A stretch of 64,000 nt of DNA, from positions 434,001-498,000 of the forward strand of contig NZ_JBEPTM010000001.1 of NCBI RefSeq assembly GCF_040549525.1, read 5' to 3'. Shown here one piece after another: positions 7,969 to 17,342 of this stretch. The stretch is from Lacisediminihabitans sp040549525 (lineage in GTDB: Bacteria > Actinomycetota > Actinomycetes > Actinomycetales > Microbacteriaceae). The first letter of the stretch is position 1. Every line of letters starts with the position of its first letter. The translations under genes were made by a program, and so were the position numbers. The notes under the pieces were generated by a model. The model saw nothing but the letters and a program-made list of their open reading frames with translations, did not search any database and had not been told where the DNA came from.

Positions 7969-10113
7969 GTGGTCACCGCCCTGTATCGCCGTTATCGGCC
8001 AGAGACTTTCGCCGAGCTGATCGGGCAGTCGCAGGTGACCGATCCGCTGCGCACGGCGCTGCGAAACGACCGGGTCAACCACGCCTATCTCTTCAGCGGA
8101 CCGCGCGGCTGTGGCAAGACGACCTCCGCCCGGATACTGGCCCGGTGCCTCAACTGTGTGGAAGGCCCCACCGACACTCCGTGCGGCGTCTGCCCGAGCT
8201 GCATCGAGCTGAGCCGCGACGGCGGTGGATCGATGGATGTCGTGGAGATCGATGCAGCGAGCCACAACGGTGTCGACGACGCACGCGACCTGCGGGAGCG
8301 CGCCGTGTTCGCCCCGGCGAGGGACCGCTACAAGATCTTCATCCTCGACGAGGCGCACATGGTGACGCCACAGGGGTTCAACGCGCTGCTGAAGATCGTC
8401 GAAGAGCCGCCGGAGCACGTCAAGTTCATCTTCGCGACGACGGAGCCCGAAAAGGTGATCGGAACCATCCGCTCGCGAACCCACCACTATCCCTTCCGCC
8501 TCGTTCCTCCTGCGCAGATGCTCGAGTACGTTCAGTCGCTCTGCCAGAGCGAGAAGGTGGATGTCGAAGCCGGCGTACTGCCGCTCGTCGTGCGGGCCGG
8601 CGGCGGTTCCGTGCGCGACACCCTGTCACTTCTCGACCAGCTCATCGCCGGCTCCGAGGGCTCGTTGGTGCAGTACGAGCGCGCTGTGGCACTGCTCGGG
8701 TACACGCACGGTGCCTTGCTCGGCGAGGTCGTCGACGCGCTCGGTGCCCGGGATGCCTCTGCCGCGTTCGCCGCGATCGACCGCGTCATCCAGACCGGCC
8801 AGGATCCGCGTCGCTTCGTCGAAGACCTGCTCGAACGACTCCGCGACCTCATTATCGTCAGCGCCACGGGCGACGGCGCCGCGGCGGTTCTGCGCGGTGT
8901 GCAGCCCGACGAGCTCGACCGCATGGGCCAGCAGGCCTCGAGGTTCGGTACCGCCGAGCTTTCCCGGGCCGCGGATGTCGCCAACTCGGCTCTCACCGAG
9001 ATGACCGGCGCCACCTCCCCGCGCCTGCACCTCGAGCTCATGATCGCGCGGGTGCTGGTTCCCGAGAGCGACGAGAGCAACCGCGGCGCTCTCGCGCGGG
9101 TCGAGCGCCTGGAGCGACGCATGGGGATAGATGCTCCGGCCGGTCTCGACACGGCGGAGCGCCCTGCTCGACCCGCTGAACCGCCCGCCAGTCGAGGAGC
9201 GAGCGCGAGCGAGCGCATCGAGAGCCCCGCGCCGCAGCCTGCTGGTCTCGACACGGCGGAGCGCCCTGCTCGACCCGCGGAATCGCCCGCCAGTCGAGTA
9301 GCGAGCGCCGGCGAACGCATCGAGACCCCCGCACCGCCGGCCGGCCCCGTCTACGGCTTCGGTGCCGCACCAAAGACTCCCGAGCCGGTCACGGAGCCCC
9401 CGATCATCCCGAGTGTCGTCACCTTCCAGCAGGTGAAGGACAGCTGGCCCGAGATCCTCGAGCGGGTGGAGAAGGCGAAACGAACGGCCTGGATGGTCGT
9501 CTATACCGCAACCCCGCTCGCGCTGCGTGACGGCAACATCCTCGATCTGTCCTTCGCCAGCCAGACTGACGTCGATGCCCTCAAGCAGCGCACCACCCCC
9601 GGCGAAGGAATCTCGGACTACCTCAAGCAGGCCGTGTACGACGTGCTCGGGTTCCGTCCGCTGCTGACCGCCCGTGCCGAGACCTCCCGTGCGGAGACCT
9701 CCCGCGCGGAACCGTCCCGTGGGGACGCTCCGACCGCGCCTGCCGCCGCGCCCGCGCCGACCGCCGCGCGACCGCCGGTCGCCGATGGCCCGCCCGCCTC
9801 GCAGGAGCCGCCAGAGCAGACCGAGCCCGACATCGAGCCAGCCGCTCCCTCCGGTGCCACCTGGGAGACCGCGGTCATCACCGACTCCGAGCCCGAGACC
9901 AAGCCGAAGCCTGTGGCCGAGAAGAAGCAGATGCCCGAGCCGGTGCTCGCGCCGGTCGAGACGACCGAGCCGGCGGCTCCCAAACGCCCCGCACCGGTCG
10001 CGATGGCCGACGGCAAGCAGCGCTACGGGGAATCCGTCGTGCGGGAGATCCTCGGCGCCAGCTTCATCGAAGAACAGACCGTGGCCCCCCGGGTCGCCCC
10101 GAGAGAGCAGTAG
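7969..10113 (+). CDS. dnaX: DNA polymerase III subunit gamma/tau
   Basis: The clamp-loader ATPase subunit, 714 residues. Walker A is GPRGCGKT (residues 43-50), followed by a four-cysteine zinc site (CLNC, CGVC..C), Walker B FILDEAHM and the sensor segment FATTEPEKV. Residues about 391-458 are encoded by two 102-bp direct repeats that resemble the genomic REP-like element; they form a Pro/Ala/Arg-rich linker. A second small repeat, (AETSR)x2 AEPSR, lies near residue 568, and a long acidic/proline linker leads to the C-terminal end. GTG at 7969 is the start. recR follows two bases after the stop, the common dnaX-recR arrangement. Confidence 0.97.
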   Translation: MVTALYRRYRPETFAELIGQSQVTDPLRTALRNDRVNHAYLFSGPRGCGKTTSARILARCLNCVEGPTDTPCGVCPSCIELSRDGGGSMDVVEIDAASHNGVDDARDLRERAVFAPARDRYKIFILDEAHMVTPQGFNALLKIVEEPPEHVKFIFATTEPEKVIGTIRSRTHHYPFRLVPPAQMLEYVQSLCQSEKVDVEAGVLPLVVRAGGGSVRDTLSLLDQLIAGSEGSLVQYERAVALLGYTHGALLGEVVDALGARDASAAFAAIDRVIQTGQDPRRFVEDLLERLRDLIIVSATGDGAAAVLRGVQPDELDRMGQQASRFGTAELSRAADVANSALTEMTGATSPRLHLELMIARVLVPESDESNRGALARVERLERRMGIDAPAGLDTAERPARPAEPPASRGASASERIESPAPQPAGLDTAERPARPAESPASRVASAGERIETPAPPAGPVYGFGAAPKTPEPVTEPPIIPSVVTFQQVKDSWPEILERVEKAKRTAWMVVYTATPLALRDGNILDLSFASQTDVDALKQRTTPGEGISDYLKQAVYDVLGFRPLLTARAETSRAETSRAEPSRGDAPTAPAAAPAPTAARPPVADGPPASQEPPEQTEPDIEPAAPSGATWETAVITDSEPETKPKPVAEKKQMPEPVLAPVETTEPAAPKRPAPVAMADGKQRYGESVVREILGASFIEEQTVAPRVAPREQ
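9142..9331. repeat. REP-like repeat inside dnaX (two copies, 102-bp period)
   Basis: Copies start with GGTCTCGACACGG at 9142 and 9244. Each contains GTCGAGnAGCGAGCG and a second GCGAACGCATCGAGA-like arm, the same words as the intergenic repeat at 5794-5884. The period of 102 bp is 34 codons, so dnaX stays in frame and each unit encodes a peptide beginning AGLDTAERPARPAE. Confidence 0.8.
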
Positions 10114-10115
10114 GC

Positions 10116-10715
10116 GTGTACGACGGAATCGTCCAGGAACTGATCGACGAGCTCGGGCGTCTGCCCGGCATCGGGCCGAAATCAGCACAGCGCATCGCCT
10201 TCCACATCTTGCAGACCGAGACCTTCGACGTGACCCACCTCGCGGAGGTGCTGATGACGGTGAAGGAGAAGGTGCGCTTCTGCGACATCTGCGGCAACGT
10301 CACCGAGCAGGAGCTCTGCAACATCTGCCGCGATCCGCGTCGTTCCCCCGCCACGATCTGTGTGGTCGAGGAGGCGAAGGACGTGGTGGCGATCGAGCGC
10401 ACCCGCGAGTTCAAGGGCCTCTACCACGTGCTCGGCGGTGCCATCAGCCCCATCGACGGCATCGGGCCCGATGACCTGCGCATCCGCCAGCTGATGCAGC
10501 GCCTCGCCGATGGCGTGGTCACCGAGGTGATCATCGCCACCGACCCCAATCTGGAGGGGGAGGCGACGGCGACGTATCTCTCACGGATGCTGATGCATCT
10601 CGACCTGAGGGTCACCCGGCTCGCCTCCGGACTCCCGGTGGGTGGTGACCTCGAGTACGCCGACGAGGTCACTCTCGGTCGCGCTTTCGAGGGCCGCCGG
10701 CTCGTCGAGAACTAG
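10116..10715 (+). CDS. recR: Recombination protein RecR
   Basis: A 199-residue RecR of full length. A helix-hairpin-helix (LGRLPGIGPKSAQRIAFHIL) is followed by a four-cysteine zinc finger (CDICGN, CNICRD) and a Toprim domain (VVEEAKDVVAIE, YHVLGGAISPIDGIGPDDL, IATDPNLEGEATATYL). It loads RecA at gaps with RecO/RecF. The GTG start is two bases after the dnaX stop, so both are probably one transcript. Confidence 0.97.
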   Translation: MYDGIVQELIDELGRLPGIGPKSAQRIAFHILQTETFDVTHLAEVLMTVKEKVRFCDICGNVTEQELCNICRDPRRSPATICVVEEAKDVVAIERTREFKGLYHVLGGAISPIDGIGPDDLRIRQLMQRLADGVVTEVIIATDPNLEGEATATYLSRMLMHLDLRVTRLASGLPVGGDLEYADEVTLGRAFEGRRLVEN

Positions 10716-10835
10716 TCTCAGCGCAGCCGGACAGACGAGCACCGGGCCCCTGTGTCACAGAGCAGCCGCATCCACGCTCAGCATTTAGGATGGGGAGTCG
10801 GCCAGCAGTCGGCATCCCGATCCCCAGGAGTACCA

Positions 10836-12101
10836 GTGAGCTTGATCGTGCAGAAGTACGGCGGCTCGTCGCTCGCCGATGCGGAGAGCGTCAAGCGAGT
10901 GGCGAAGCGCATCGTCGAGACCCGCAAGGCGGGCAACGAGGTCGTCGTCGTGGTCTCGGCCATGGGCGACACCACCGATGAACTCCTCGACCTGGCCAAC
11001 GAGGTCACCCCGCTCGCCACTGGCCGCGAACTCGACATGCTGCTCACGGCGGGGGAGCGCATCTCGATGGCGCTCCTCGCCATGGCGATCAAAAGCATGG
11101 GCCAGGAGGCCCGCTCCTATACCGGAAGCCAGGCTGGCCTCAGCACCGATGCCAAGCACGGCAGCGCTCGAATCGTGGATGTCGCCCCCACGCGGGTGCG
11201 CGCCGCTCTCGATGCCGGGGCCATCGCCATCGTCGCCGGATTCCAGGGCTTCAACCGCGGTACCGGCGACATCACCACACTGGGTCGTGGAGGATCCGAC
11301 ACGACCGCTGTGGCTCTTGCTGCCGCGCTGGACGCGGACGTGTGCGAGATCTACACGGATGTCGACGGCATCTTCACCGCGGACCCCCGGGTCGTGCCCG
11401 CCGCCCGCAAGATCGAGCGCATCACCAGTGAGGAGATGCTCGAGCTCGCTGCCGCCGGGGCGAAGGTCCTCTATATTCGCGCAGTGGAATATGCCCGACG
11501 GCACGGGGTTACGCTTCATGTGCGGTCGTCGTTCAACAACTACGAGGGCACGCTCGTGGTCAATCCGAAAGAAGGCGAAAACGTGGAAGAGCCCATCATC
11601 TCCGGGGTGGCAGCCGACCTGAGCGAGGCGAAGATCACCGTGGTCGGTGTGCCGGACGTTCCCGGAAAGGCCGCCCAGATCTTCACCATCGTCGCCGCGA
11701 CCGATGCCAACATCGACATGATCGTGCAGAACGTCTCGACCGCGGCCACCGGCCTCGCTGACATCTCTTTCACCCTTCCCAAGTCGGACGGCGCCCGCGT
11801 TCTTAAAGCGCTCGAGGACAGCAAGGGCGAGACCGGCTTCCACTCTCTCCAGTACGACGACCAGATCGGCAAGCTCGCGCTTGTCGGCGCAGGAATGCGC
11901 ACCAATGCCGGGGTCTCGGCGAAGCTCTTCACCGCCCTGTTCGAGGCCGGGATCAACATCGAGATGATCTCCACCAGCGAGATCCGCATCAGTGTCGTCA
12001 CGCGCGCCGACACCATCAATGAGGCCGTGCGGGTCGTGCACCGCGCCTTCGGGCTCGACGCCGACGAGGTCGCGAAGGTTCACGGAGGAACGGGACGATG
12101 A
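10836..12101 (+). CDS. lysC: Aspartate kinase
   Basis: A 421-residue aspartokinase that phosphorylates L-aspartate, the first step to lysine, threonine, methionine and diaminopimelate. The kinase domain begins VQKYGGSSLADAESVKRVA and contains GFQGFNRGTGDITTLGRGGSD; two ACT domains follow from about residue 265. GTG at 10836 is chosen because CCAGGAG stands upstream and the length matches the corynebacterial enzyme. An internal GTG at 11583 (codon 250), preceded by AAAGAAGG, lies where the corynebacterial gene starts its beta subunit. A TAGGAT -10 box is at 10786. The stop overlaps the asd start by four bases. Confidence 0.97.
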   Translation: MSLIVQKYGGSSLADAESVKRVAKRIVETRKAGNEVVVVVSAMGDTTDELLDLANEVTPLATGRELDMLLTAGERISMALLAMAIKSMGQEARSYTGSQAGLSTDAKHGSARIVDVAPTRVRAALDAGAIAIVAGFQGFNRGTGDITTLGRGGSDTTAVALAAALDADVCEIYTDVDGIFTADPRVVPAARKIERITSEEMLELAAAGAKVLYIRAVEYARRHGVTLHVRSSFNNYEGTLVVNPKEGENVEEPIISGVAADLSEAKITVVGVPDVPGKAAQIFTIVAATDANIDMIVQNVSTAATGLADISFTLPKSDGARVLKALEDSKGETGFHSLQYDDQIGKLALVGAGMRTNAGVSAKLFTALFEAGINIEMISTSEIRISVVTRADTINEAVRVVHRAFGLDADEVAKVHGGTGR

Positions 12102-13153
12102 CTGTAGGAGTGAACATCGCGGTCGTCGGAGCCACCGGCCAGGTCGGCGCCGTGGTTCGTCGGCTGCTCGAGGAGCGGGACTTCCCGGTGGCGGGCATCC
12201 GCTTCTTCGCATCCTCGCGTTCGGCCGGCAGCACGCTGCCCTGGAAGGGCGAAGACATCGTCGTGGAGGACGCGTCGACCGCGGATCCGTCCGGCATCGA
12301 CATCGCCATCTTCTCCGCGGGAGCCACCACGTCACGGGCGCAGGCGCCCCGCTTCGCGGCGGCCGGTGTCACCGTCATCGACAACTCCTCGGGATTCCGC
12401 ATGGATCCCGACGTGCCCCTCGTCGTGAGCGAGGTCAACCCGCACGCGATCGCGGAGGCGCGCAAGGGCATCATCGCCAACCCGAACTGCACGACCATGG
12501 CGGCCATGCCGATCCTCAAGGTGCTGGATGCCGAAGCCGGCCTTCAGCGACTGATCGTGTCCACCTACCAGGCGGTGTCCGGAGCCGGACTGGTCGGCGG
12601 CGAAGAGCTCTACGAGCAGACGAAGGCGGCGATCGAACAGGAGCCGCGCAGTCTCGTGCACAACGGTTCATCCATCGACTTCCCCCGGGCTGCAACCTTC
12701 CCGAAGACGATCGCCTTCGACGTGATCCCATTCGCCGGAAACCTCGTGGACGACGGGCTCTTCGAGACCGACGAGGAGAAGAAGCTGCGCAACGAGAGCC
12801 GCAAGATCCTCGAGCTACCAGAGCTGTTGGTGAGCGGCACCTGCGTGCGCGTGCCGGTGTTCACCGGTCACTCTCTCTCCATCAACGCGGAGTTCGCCAA
12901 GCCACTCACGGTGGAGCGCGCCAGGCGGCTGCTGGCGGATGCCCCAGGCGTCGAGCTCTCCGACATCCCGACCCCGCTCGCCGCAGCCGGCACCGATCCC
13001 TCGTATGTCGGCCGCATCCGCCAGGACGAGGGAGTGCCGAACAACCGCGGCCTTGCGCTGTTCATCAGCAACGACAACCTGCGCAAGGGCGCGGCGCTCA
13101 ACGCCGTGCAGATCGCGGAACTCGTCGCGGCGCAGCTTCCCGTTTCGCGGTAG
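12098..13153 (+). CDS. asd: Aspartate-semialdehyde dehydrogenase
   Basis: A 351-residue enzyme that reduces aspartyl phosphate to aspartate semialdehyde with NADPH. The N-terminal nucleotide motif is VVGATGQVGAVVRRLLEER; the catalytic cysteine lies in ANPNCTTMA near residue 130; later come STYQAVSGAGLVGGEEL and RVPVFTGHSLSINAEF with the active-site histidine. The ATG start overlaps the lysC stop (ATGA), the classical lysC-asd operon. Confidence 0.97.
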   Translation: MTVGVNIAVVGATGQVGAVVRRLLEERDFPVAGIRFFASSRSAGSTLPWKGEDIVVEDASTADPSGIDIAIFSAGATTSRAQAPRFAAAGVTVIDNSSGFRMDPDVPLVVSEVNPHAIAEARKGIIANPNCTTMAAMPILKVLDAEAGLQRLIVSTYQAVSGAGLVGGEELYEQTKAAIEQEPRSLVHNGSSIDFPRAATFPKTIAFDVIPFAGNLVDDGLFETDEEKKLRNESRKILELPELLVSGTCVRVPVFTGHSLSINAEFAKPLTVERARRLLADAPGVELSDIPTPLAAAGTDPSYVGRIRQDEGVPNNRGLALFISNDNLRKGAALNAVQIAELVAAQLPVSR

Positions 13154-13201
13154 TCCCCCGACGGTACCAAGCCGCGGTCGCGACCACGCCGAACCACCGG
13201 T

Positions 13202-13879
13202 ATGAGTCGAATCACCCTCCTCGTCGCCGGCCTGTGCGCCGCCGTCCTGCTCGTTGGCGCTCTCGTTGCGATTGCGGCCGGCACCGGGCAGCGCGGGACC
13301 GATAGATCCGAGTCGACCGGAACGGGCACTCGCGTCTCGTTCTACGGCGACTCCTACACCCTCGGAACCGGGGCGAGCGATCCCGCCAAACGCTGGTCGA
13401 CGGTGATCTCGAAGGCACGCAACTGGAACGAGTTCAACCCGAGCGTGAACGGCCTCGGCTTCGTGAACAACCGCTCGAGCGCGATCGACGAACCCGGCGA
13501 GGTGATCGCGTCGAAGCCCGAGATCGTCTTCATCACCATGGGTCTCAACGACAACTTCTCCTACGATGTCGCCGCCGACCGCATCAAGGCCCAGATCACC
13601 ACGGATTTCCAGCGGCTCAAAGCCGCGCTCCCCGATGCGCGCTTCATCGTCGTCGAGCCGTTCTGGTACACGGATGCCCGTCCGGCGTCACTGGCTGTGA
13701 TTTCGGGCTGGGTGAAGGACGCGGCAGCGGCCATCCACGCGGACTACATCCCCGGAGCCTCGCACTGGATCGAGCACCACCCGGAATGGATGGCCAGCGA
13801 CGGTCTGCACCCCAACGACACCGGTTATGCGCAGATGGCGAAGCGCATGGAGTCGGAGTTGCACAGCCTCGGCCTCTGA
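13202..13879 (+). CDS. Exported SGNH/GDSL hydrolase
   Basis: A 225-residue protein with an N-terminal hydrophobic helix (residues 4-25) that is a signal peptide or anchor. Block I is SFYGDSYTLGTG with the nucleophile serine, block III is MGLNDN, and block V is SDGLHPND with the catalytic Asp-His pair. The family hydrolyses ester bonds in lipids, polysaccharide acetyl groups or similar; the substrate is not evident. It follows asd after 48 bp but is probably unrelated to it. Confidence 0.85.
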   Translation: MSRITLLVAGLCAAVLLVGALVAIAAGTGQRGTDRSESTGTGTRVSFYGDSYTLGTGASDPAKRWSTVISKARNWNEFNPSVNGLGFVNNRSSAIDEPGEVIASKPEIVFITMGLNDNFSYDVAADRIKAQITTDFQRLKAALPDARFIVVEPFWYTDARPASLAVISGWVKDAAAAIHADYIPGASHWIEHHPEWMASDGLHPNDTGYAQMAKRMESELHSLGL

Positions 13880-13957
13880 CCGGGCGCCCCAGCGGCGCGC
13901 GCTTCTCCCCGGGTCGTGGAGGAAGATGTCACTAGCCATCATTCAAAGGAGAACAGC

Positions 13958-14263
13958 ATGTCTATCGTCGTCATCGCCACCATCACCCCGCAAGACGGCA
14001 AACTGCCCGAGCTGACCGCCGCCTTCGAAGAGGCGACCCCGCTCGTGCAGCAGGAGCCGGGCTGCGAGCAGTACGCGCTCTACTCGGACGGCTCGGTCAT
14101 CGTGACGATCGAGCGCTGGGCGAGCCCGGAGGCGCTCGAGGCGCACCTGGCGGCGCCGGCCGTGACGGCGCTGCTCGCTCGAGCCGGCTCGCTCCTCGCC
14201 GCGGCACCCGAGATCCGCACCATCGAAGCTCTCGGTTTCGGCGACGCCGTCAAGGGTGATTGA
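13958..14263 (+). CDS. ABM-domain (antibiotic biosynthesis monooxygenase-like) protein
   Basis: A 101-residue dimeric ferredoxin-like alpha/beta barrel of the ABM family: VIATITPQDGKLPELTAAFE, then EPGCEQYALYSD and IERWASPEALEAHL. Members are small oxygenases or quinone reductases such as YgiN. The ATG at 13958 is chosen because AAAGGAG lies seven bases upstream. The stand-alone gene gives no pathway hint. Confidence 0.85.
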   Translation: MSIVVIATITPQDGKLPELTAAFEEATPLVQQEPGCEQYALYSDGSVIVTIERWASPEALEAHLAAPAVTALLARAGSLLAAAPEIRTIEALGFGDAVKGD

Positions 14264-14372
14264 GTCGCAGCACGCGCCACCGCGTGAAGCCGCGGTTAAG
14301 AATCCGGGGCTTTAACGCCGTCGCGCGGCCGCTCAGGGAGAGCGGGCGGATTCGCCACCGTAAACTGGATGC

Positions 14373-15854
14373 GTGACTTTACCAGGCAGACTCGTCGACG
14401 TCGCGCTGATTGGCGGCGGCATCATGAGCGCCACCCTTGGCGCCTTCATCAAGCAGCTCCAGCCCGACTGGAGCATCCAGATCTTCGAGAGGCTCGGGGA
14501 TGTCGCGCTCGAGAGCTCCAACCCGTGGAACAACGCGGGCACCGGTCACTCCGCCCTCTGTGAGCTCAACTACACGCCCGAGAAGGCGGATGGCACCATC
14601 GAGATCACCAGTGCCGTGAAGGTGAACGAACAGTTCCAGGTGTCGCGCCAGTTCTGGTCCTACCTCGTCGGCAAGGACCTGCTTCCCGATCCGCAGGCCT
14701 TCATCAATCCCGTGCCGCATATGAGCTTCGTCTGGGGTGCCGAGAATGTCGACTACCTGCGCCGTCGGCAAGAGGCGCTCGCCGGGCATCCGCTGTTCGC
14801 CGGCATGGAGTTCAGCGACGACCCGGCGGTGATCCGTTCCTGGGCACCCGCCATGATCCCGGGCCGCCGCAAGGACCAGCCCATCGCTGCCACCCGCATC
14901 GACGCGGGCACCGATGTCGACTTCGGCGCTCTGACCAATGGACTGATGGACTACCTCACCTCCAACGGCGCCGCGCTGCTCACCGAACACAGCATCAAGA
15001 ACATCACGCGCCAGAAGGACGGCCTGTGGCGCCTGCACGTCGTGCACGAGGTCGGGGGCACGCCTCAGGATGTGCGAGCCCGGTTCGTCTTCGTCGGCGC
15101 CGGCGGTGGGGCCCTCAAGTTGCTCCAGAAGTCCGGCATTCCCGAGATCCGCGGGTTCGGCGGTTTCCCGGTCAGCGGGGAGTTCCTCCGCACCGACAAT
15201 CCCGAGGTCGTGGCACGCCACCAGGCGAAGGTCTACGGCAAGCCCGCTCTCGGCGCTCCGCCGATGTCGATGCCGCACCTCGACACGCGCGTCGTCGACG
15301 GCGAGGCCAGTCTCATGTTCGGGCCCTACGCGGGGTTCAATACCAAATTCCTCAAGAACGGCTCGTGGTTCGATCTCTTCGCAACGATCCGCCCGCACAA
15401 CCTCATTCCGATGCTCGCGGCCGGTGCATCGAATCTCGGTCTCGTTCGCTACCTGGTCTCCCAGCTCGCCGCCTCGAAGTCCGCGAAGTTCAAGGAACTG
15501 CAGGAGTTCATGCCCACTGCCGATCCGAAGGACTGGTACAGCATCACCGCCGGGCAGCGCGTGCAGGTGATCAAGAAGGACAAGGAGAAGGGTGGCGTGC
15601 TGCAGTTCGGCACCGAGGTGATCAGCTCGGCCGACGGCTCCATCGCGGGGCTCCTCGGGGCGTCGCCCGGAGCATCCACGGCAGTGCCGATCATGCTGGA
15701 TGTGCTGAAACGCTGCTTCCCGGACCGAATCGAGGCGTGGACGCCGAAACTCCGCGAGATGGTGCCGACCTATGGCACGCTGCTTTCGGATGATCCGAAG
15801 CTGGCCAAGAAGACCCTTGGGTCGACGCAGAAGGTGCTCGAGATCGCCCAGTAG
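14373..15854 (+). CDS. mqo: Malate:quinone oxidoreductase
   Basis: A 493-residue FAD-dependent membrane-associated enzyme that oxidises malate to oxaloacetate and reduces the quinone pool. The dinucleotide motif is VALIGGGIMSATLGAFIKQL, followed by NPWNNAGTGHSALCELNYTP, both strongly conserved in Mqo. FVFVGAGGGALKLLQKSGIPE and the C-terminal GLLGASPGASTAVPIML also match. The GTG start gives full length. The 270 bp downstream have no gene; a 7-bp hairpin (CCTGAGG/CCTCAGG, 15977-16001) is the only possible terminator. Confidence 0.97.
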   Translation: MTLPGRLVDVALIGGGIMSATLGAFIKQLQPDWSIQIFERLGDVALESSNPWNNAGTGHSALCELNYTPEKADGTIEITSAVKVNEQFQVSRQFWSYLVGKDLLPDPQAFINPVPHMSFVWGAENVDYLRRRQEALAGHPLFAGMEFSDDPAVIRSWAPAMIPGRRKDQPIAATRIDAGTDVDFGALTNGLMDYLTSNGAALLTEHSIKNITRQKDGLWRLHVVHEVGGTPQDVRARFVFVGAGGGALKLLQKSGIPEIRGFGGFPVSGEFLRTDNPEVVARHQAKVYGKPALGAPPMSMPHLDTRVVDGEASLMFGPYAGFNTKFLKNGSWFDLFATIRPHNLIPMLAAGASNLGLVRYLVSQLAASKSAKFKELQEFMPTADPKDWYSITAGQRVQVIKKDKEKGGVLQFGTEVISSADGSIAGLLGASPGASTAVPIMLDVLKRCFPDRIEAWTPKLREMVPTYGTLLSDDPKLAKKTLGSTQKVLEIAQ

Positions 15855-16124
15855 CGTTCGCGGCACCTACTGCTTCGCTCGCCGCTCATCCGAGCCAACG
15901 GGCTGGAGCGGGGTCGGATGGAACCGGCCACCGGCCGACCCTCACGGTCGCCCACCGAGCAACTGACCCTTCTGAACCTGAGGATTTGTTTCGGCCTCAG
16001 GCTGCGGAAGGGGACATATTCCTCATATCGAGACGTAATCTGCAAGAATCAGCCGCGCAACGGGGTACAAATGCGGCGGATGCGATGACATACTGAACCT
16101 CTGGCGGCCAACGGAGGGAATTGC

Positions 16125-17342
16125 ATGACCCTCGGATTGCCGTCCCACCTAGCAGAGCGCACGGTGAGCCGATCGTTCGGCCGGTCTCTCAATGCGGTCG
16201 CCTACACCTGCTTGATCGCCGCTCTCGTGAGCGTCGCCGCCTTCCAGTTCTCCCGCACCTCGGCGGTGCTGTGGCCCGCGATGGTCGCGATCGTGCCCAT
16301 GCTCGTTCTGCTCTACCTGAGTGCGCGCACCCGGGACACTCTCTACTCTGTCGCCTACCTCGTGGTCGGTGCGGCCTGCACCTATTGGTTCGTTCTCACC
16401 TTCTACTCGCAGAGCCCCCCGATCCTCGAAAGCGATGCGCTGTCTCTGTCCCTCCCCAAGATCGCACTCGTGATGGTGGGCGGCTCGGCCCCCCACATCG
16501 TGCCGAGGCTGGCGTGGTGCACCGCCGGCTATCTCGCCGCCGAGATCTCGGCGGGCGCGGCAATGGTCGTCGCGGGACAGCGCTGGGAGTTCTACCTCAC
16601 GACCTTTCTCGCCTACGCGGTCACGGCGATCATCTTCATCGTCGGCAGCCTCAGCCGTCGCAGCTCGCGCCGGACCCAGCCCATGCTTCATCGAGCGGCT
16701 CGGGATGAGCAGCTTGCCGCGATGCGCCATCGCATAGAGGTGAAGGCCGCTTCGCTGCTTCACGACACAGTCCTGAGCCACCTTGCCGCAATCGCCGGAT
16801 CGGTCGGGGACAGCCTCGACCCGCACCTGCGCACCGTCGTGCAGCGTGATCTCGAGACCCTGGTGGGGGAGGAGTGGCTGACCGAGCCCGAGCCCGTTGT
16901 CGACCCGGCACTCCGGCGCCGGTGGGAGCAGACCCCCCTCTTCGGCGCGATCGCCGAGTCTCGTCTCCTCGGACTCGACATCGAATGTACCGGAGACTAC
17001 GACGCGATCTCCGGCCTCGATGCGGAGACCTCCGTCTCGCTCGGGCTCGCGGTGAAACAGTGCCTGGTCAATGTGCTCCGCCACTCGGGACTCACCCGGG
17101 CGGAGGTTGCCGTCTTCGGGTCGGAGTCGGATGTCTCGGTGATGGTCATCGACGCGGGTCGCGGCTTCTCCGAGGCGGAGACCGCACCCGATCGGCTCGG
17201 CATCCGCCATTCGGTGCGCCAGCGCATCGAAGAGGTGGGCGGAGCGGTGCAGATCTGGTCGACTCCCGGACGAGGAACGTCGATCATGATCCGCGTGCCC
17301 GCGCGGTGCTCCGATCGCTCCTCGGAGGTGGATGCCTCGTGA
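16125..17342 (+). CDS. Membrane sensor histidine kinase (HisKA_3-type)
   Basis: A 405-residue protein with about six transmembrane helices (residues 22-175), then a cytosolic kinase part. The H box is LLHDTVLSHL with His213, typical of NarL-partner kinases. The N box is KQCLVNVLRHSG with Asn316 and the G1 box is DAGRGF near residue 343; TPGRGTS is the second glycine-rich box. No extracytoplasmic sensor domain of size is seen, so the signal is probably sensed in or at the membrane. The start ATG at 16125 has GGAGGG upstream. The stop overlaps the next gene by four bases (GTGA), forming a three-gene operon with a kinase-like protein and a response regulator. Confidence 0.85.
   Translation: MTLGLPSHLAERTVSRSFGRSLNAVAYTCLIAALVSVAAFQFSRTSAVLWPAMVAIVPMLVLLYLSARTRDTLYSVAYLVVGAACTYWFVLTFYSQSPPILESDALSLSLPKIALVMVGGSAPHIVPRLAWCTAGYLAAEISAGAAMVVAGQRWEFYLTTFLAYAVTAIIFIVGSLSRRSSRRTQPMLHRAARDEQLAAMRHRIEVKAASLLHDTVLSHLAAIAGSVGDSLDPHLRTVVQRDLETLVGEEWLTEPEPVVDPALRRRWEQTPLFGAIAESRLLGLDIECTGDYDAISGLDAETSVSLGLAVKQCLVNVLRHSGLTRAEVAVFGSESDVSVMVIDAGRGFSEAETAPDRLGIRHSVRQRIEEVGGAVQIWSTPGRGTSIMIRVPARCSDRSSEVDAS

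Noticed and set aside
8626..10188. 520-residue leftward frame opposite dnaX
   Set aside because: Antisense shadow of a gene with clear clamp-loader motifs; no domain.
10785..12335. 516-residue leftward frame opposite lysC and asd
   Set aside because: Shadow frame; lysC and asd motifs on the plus strand explain the region.
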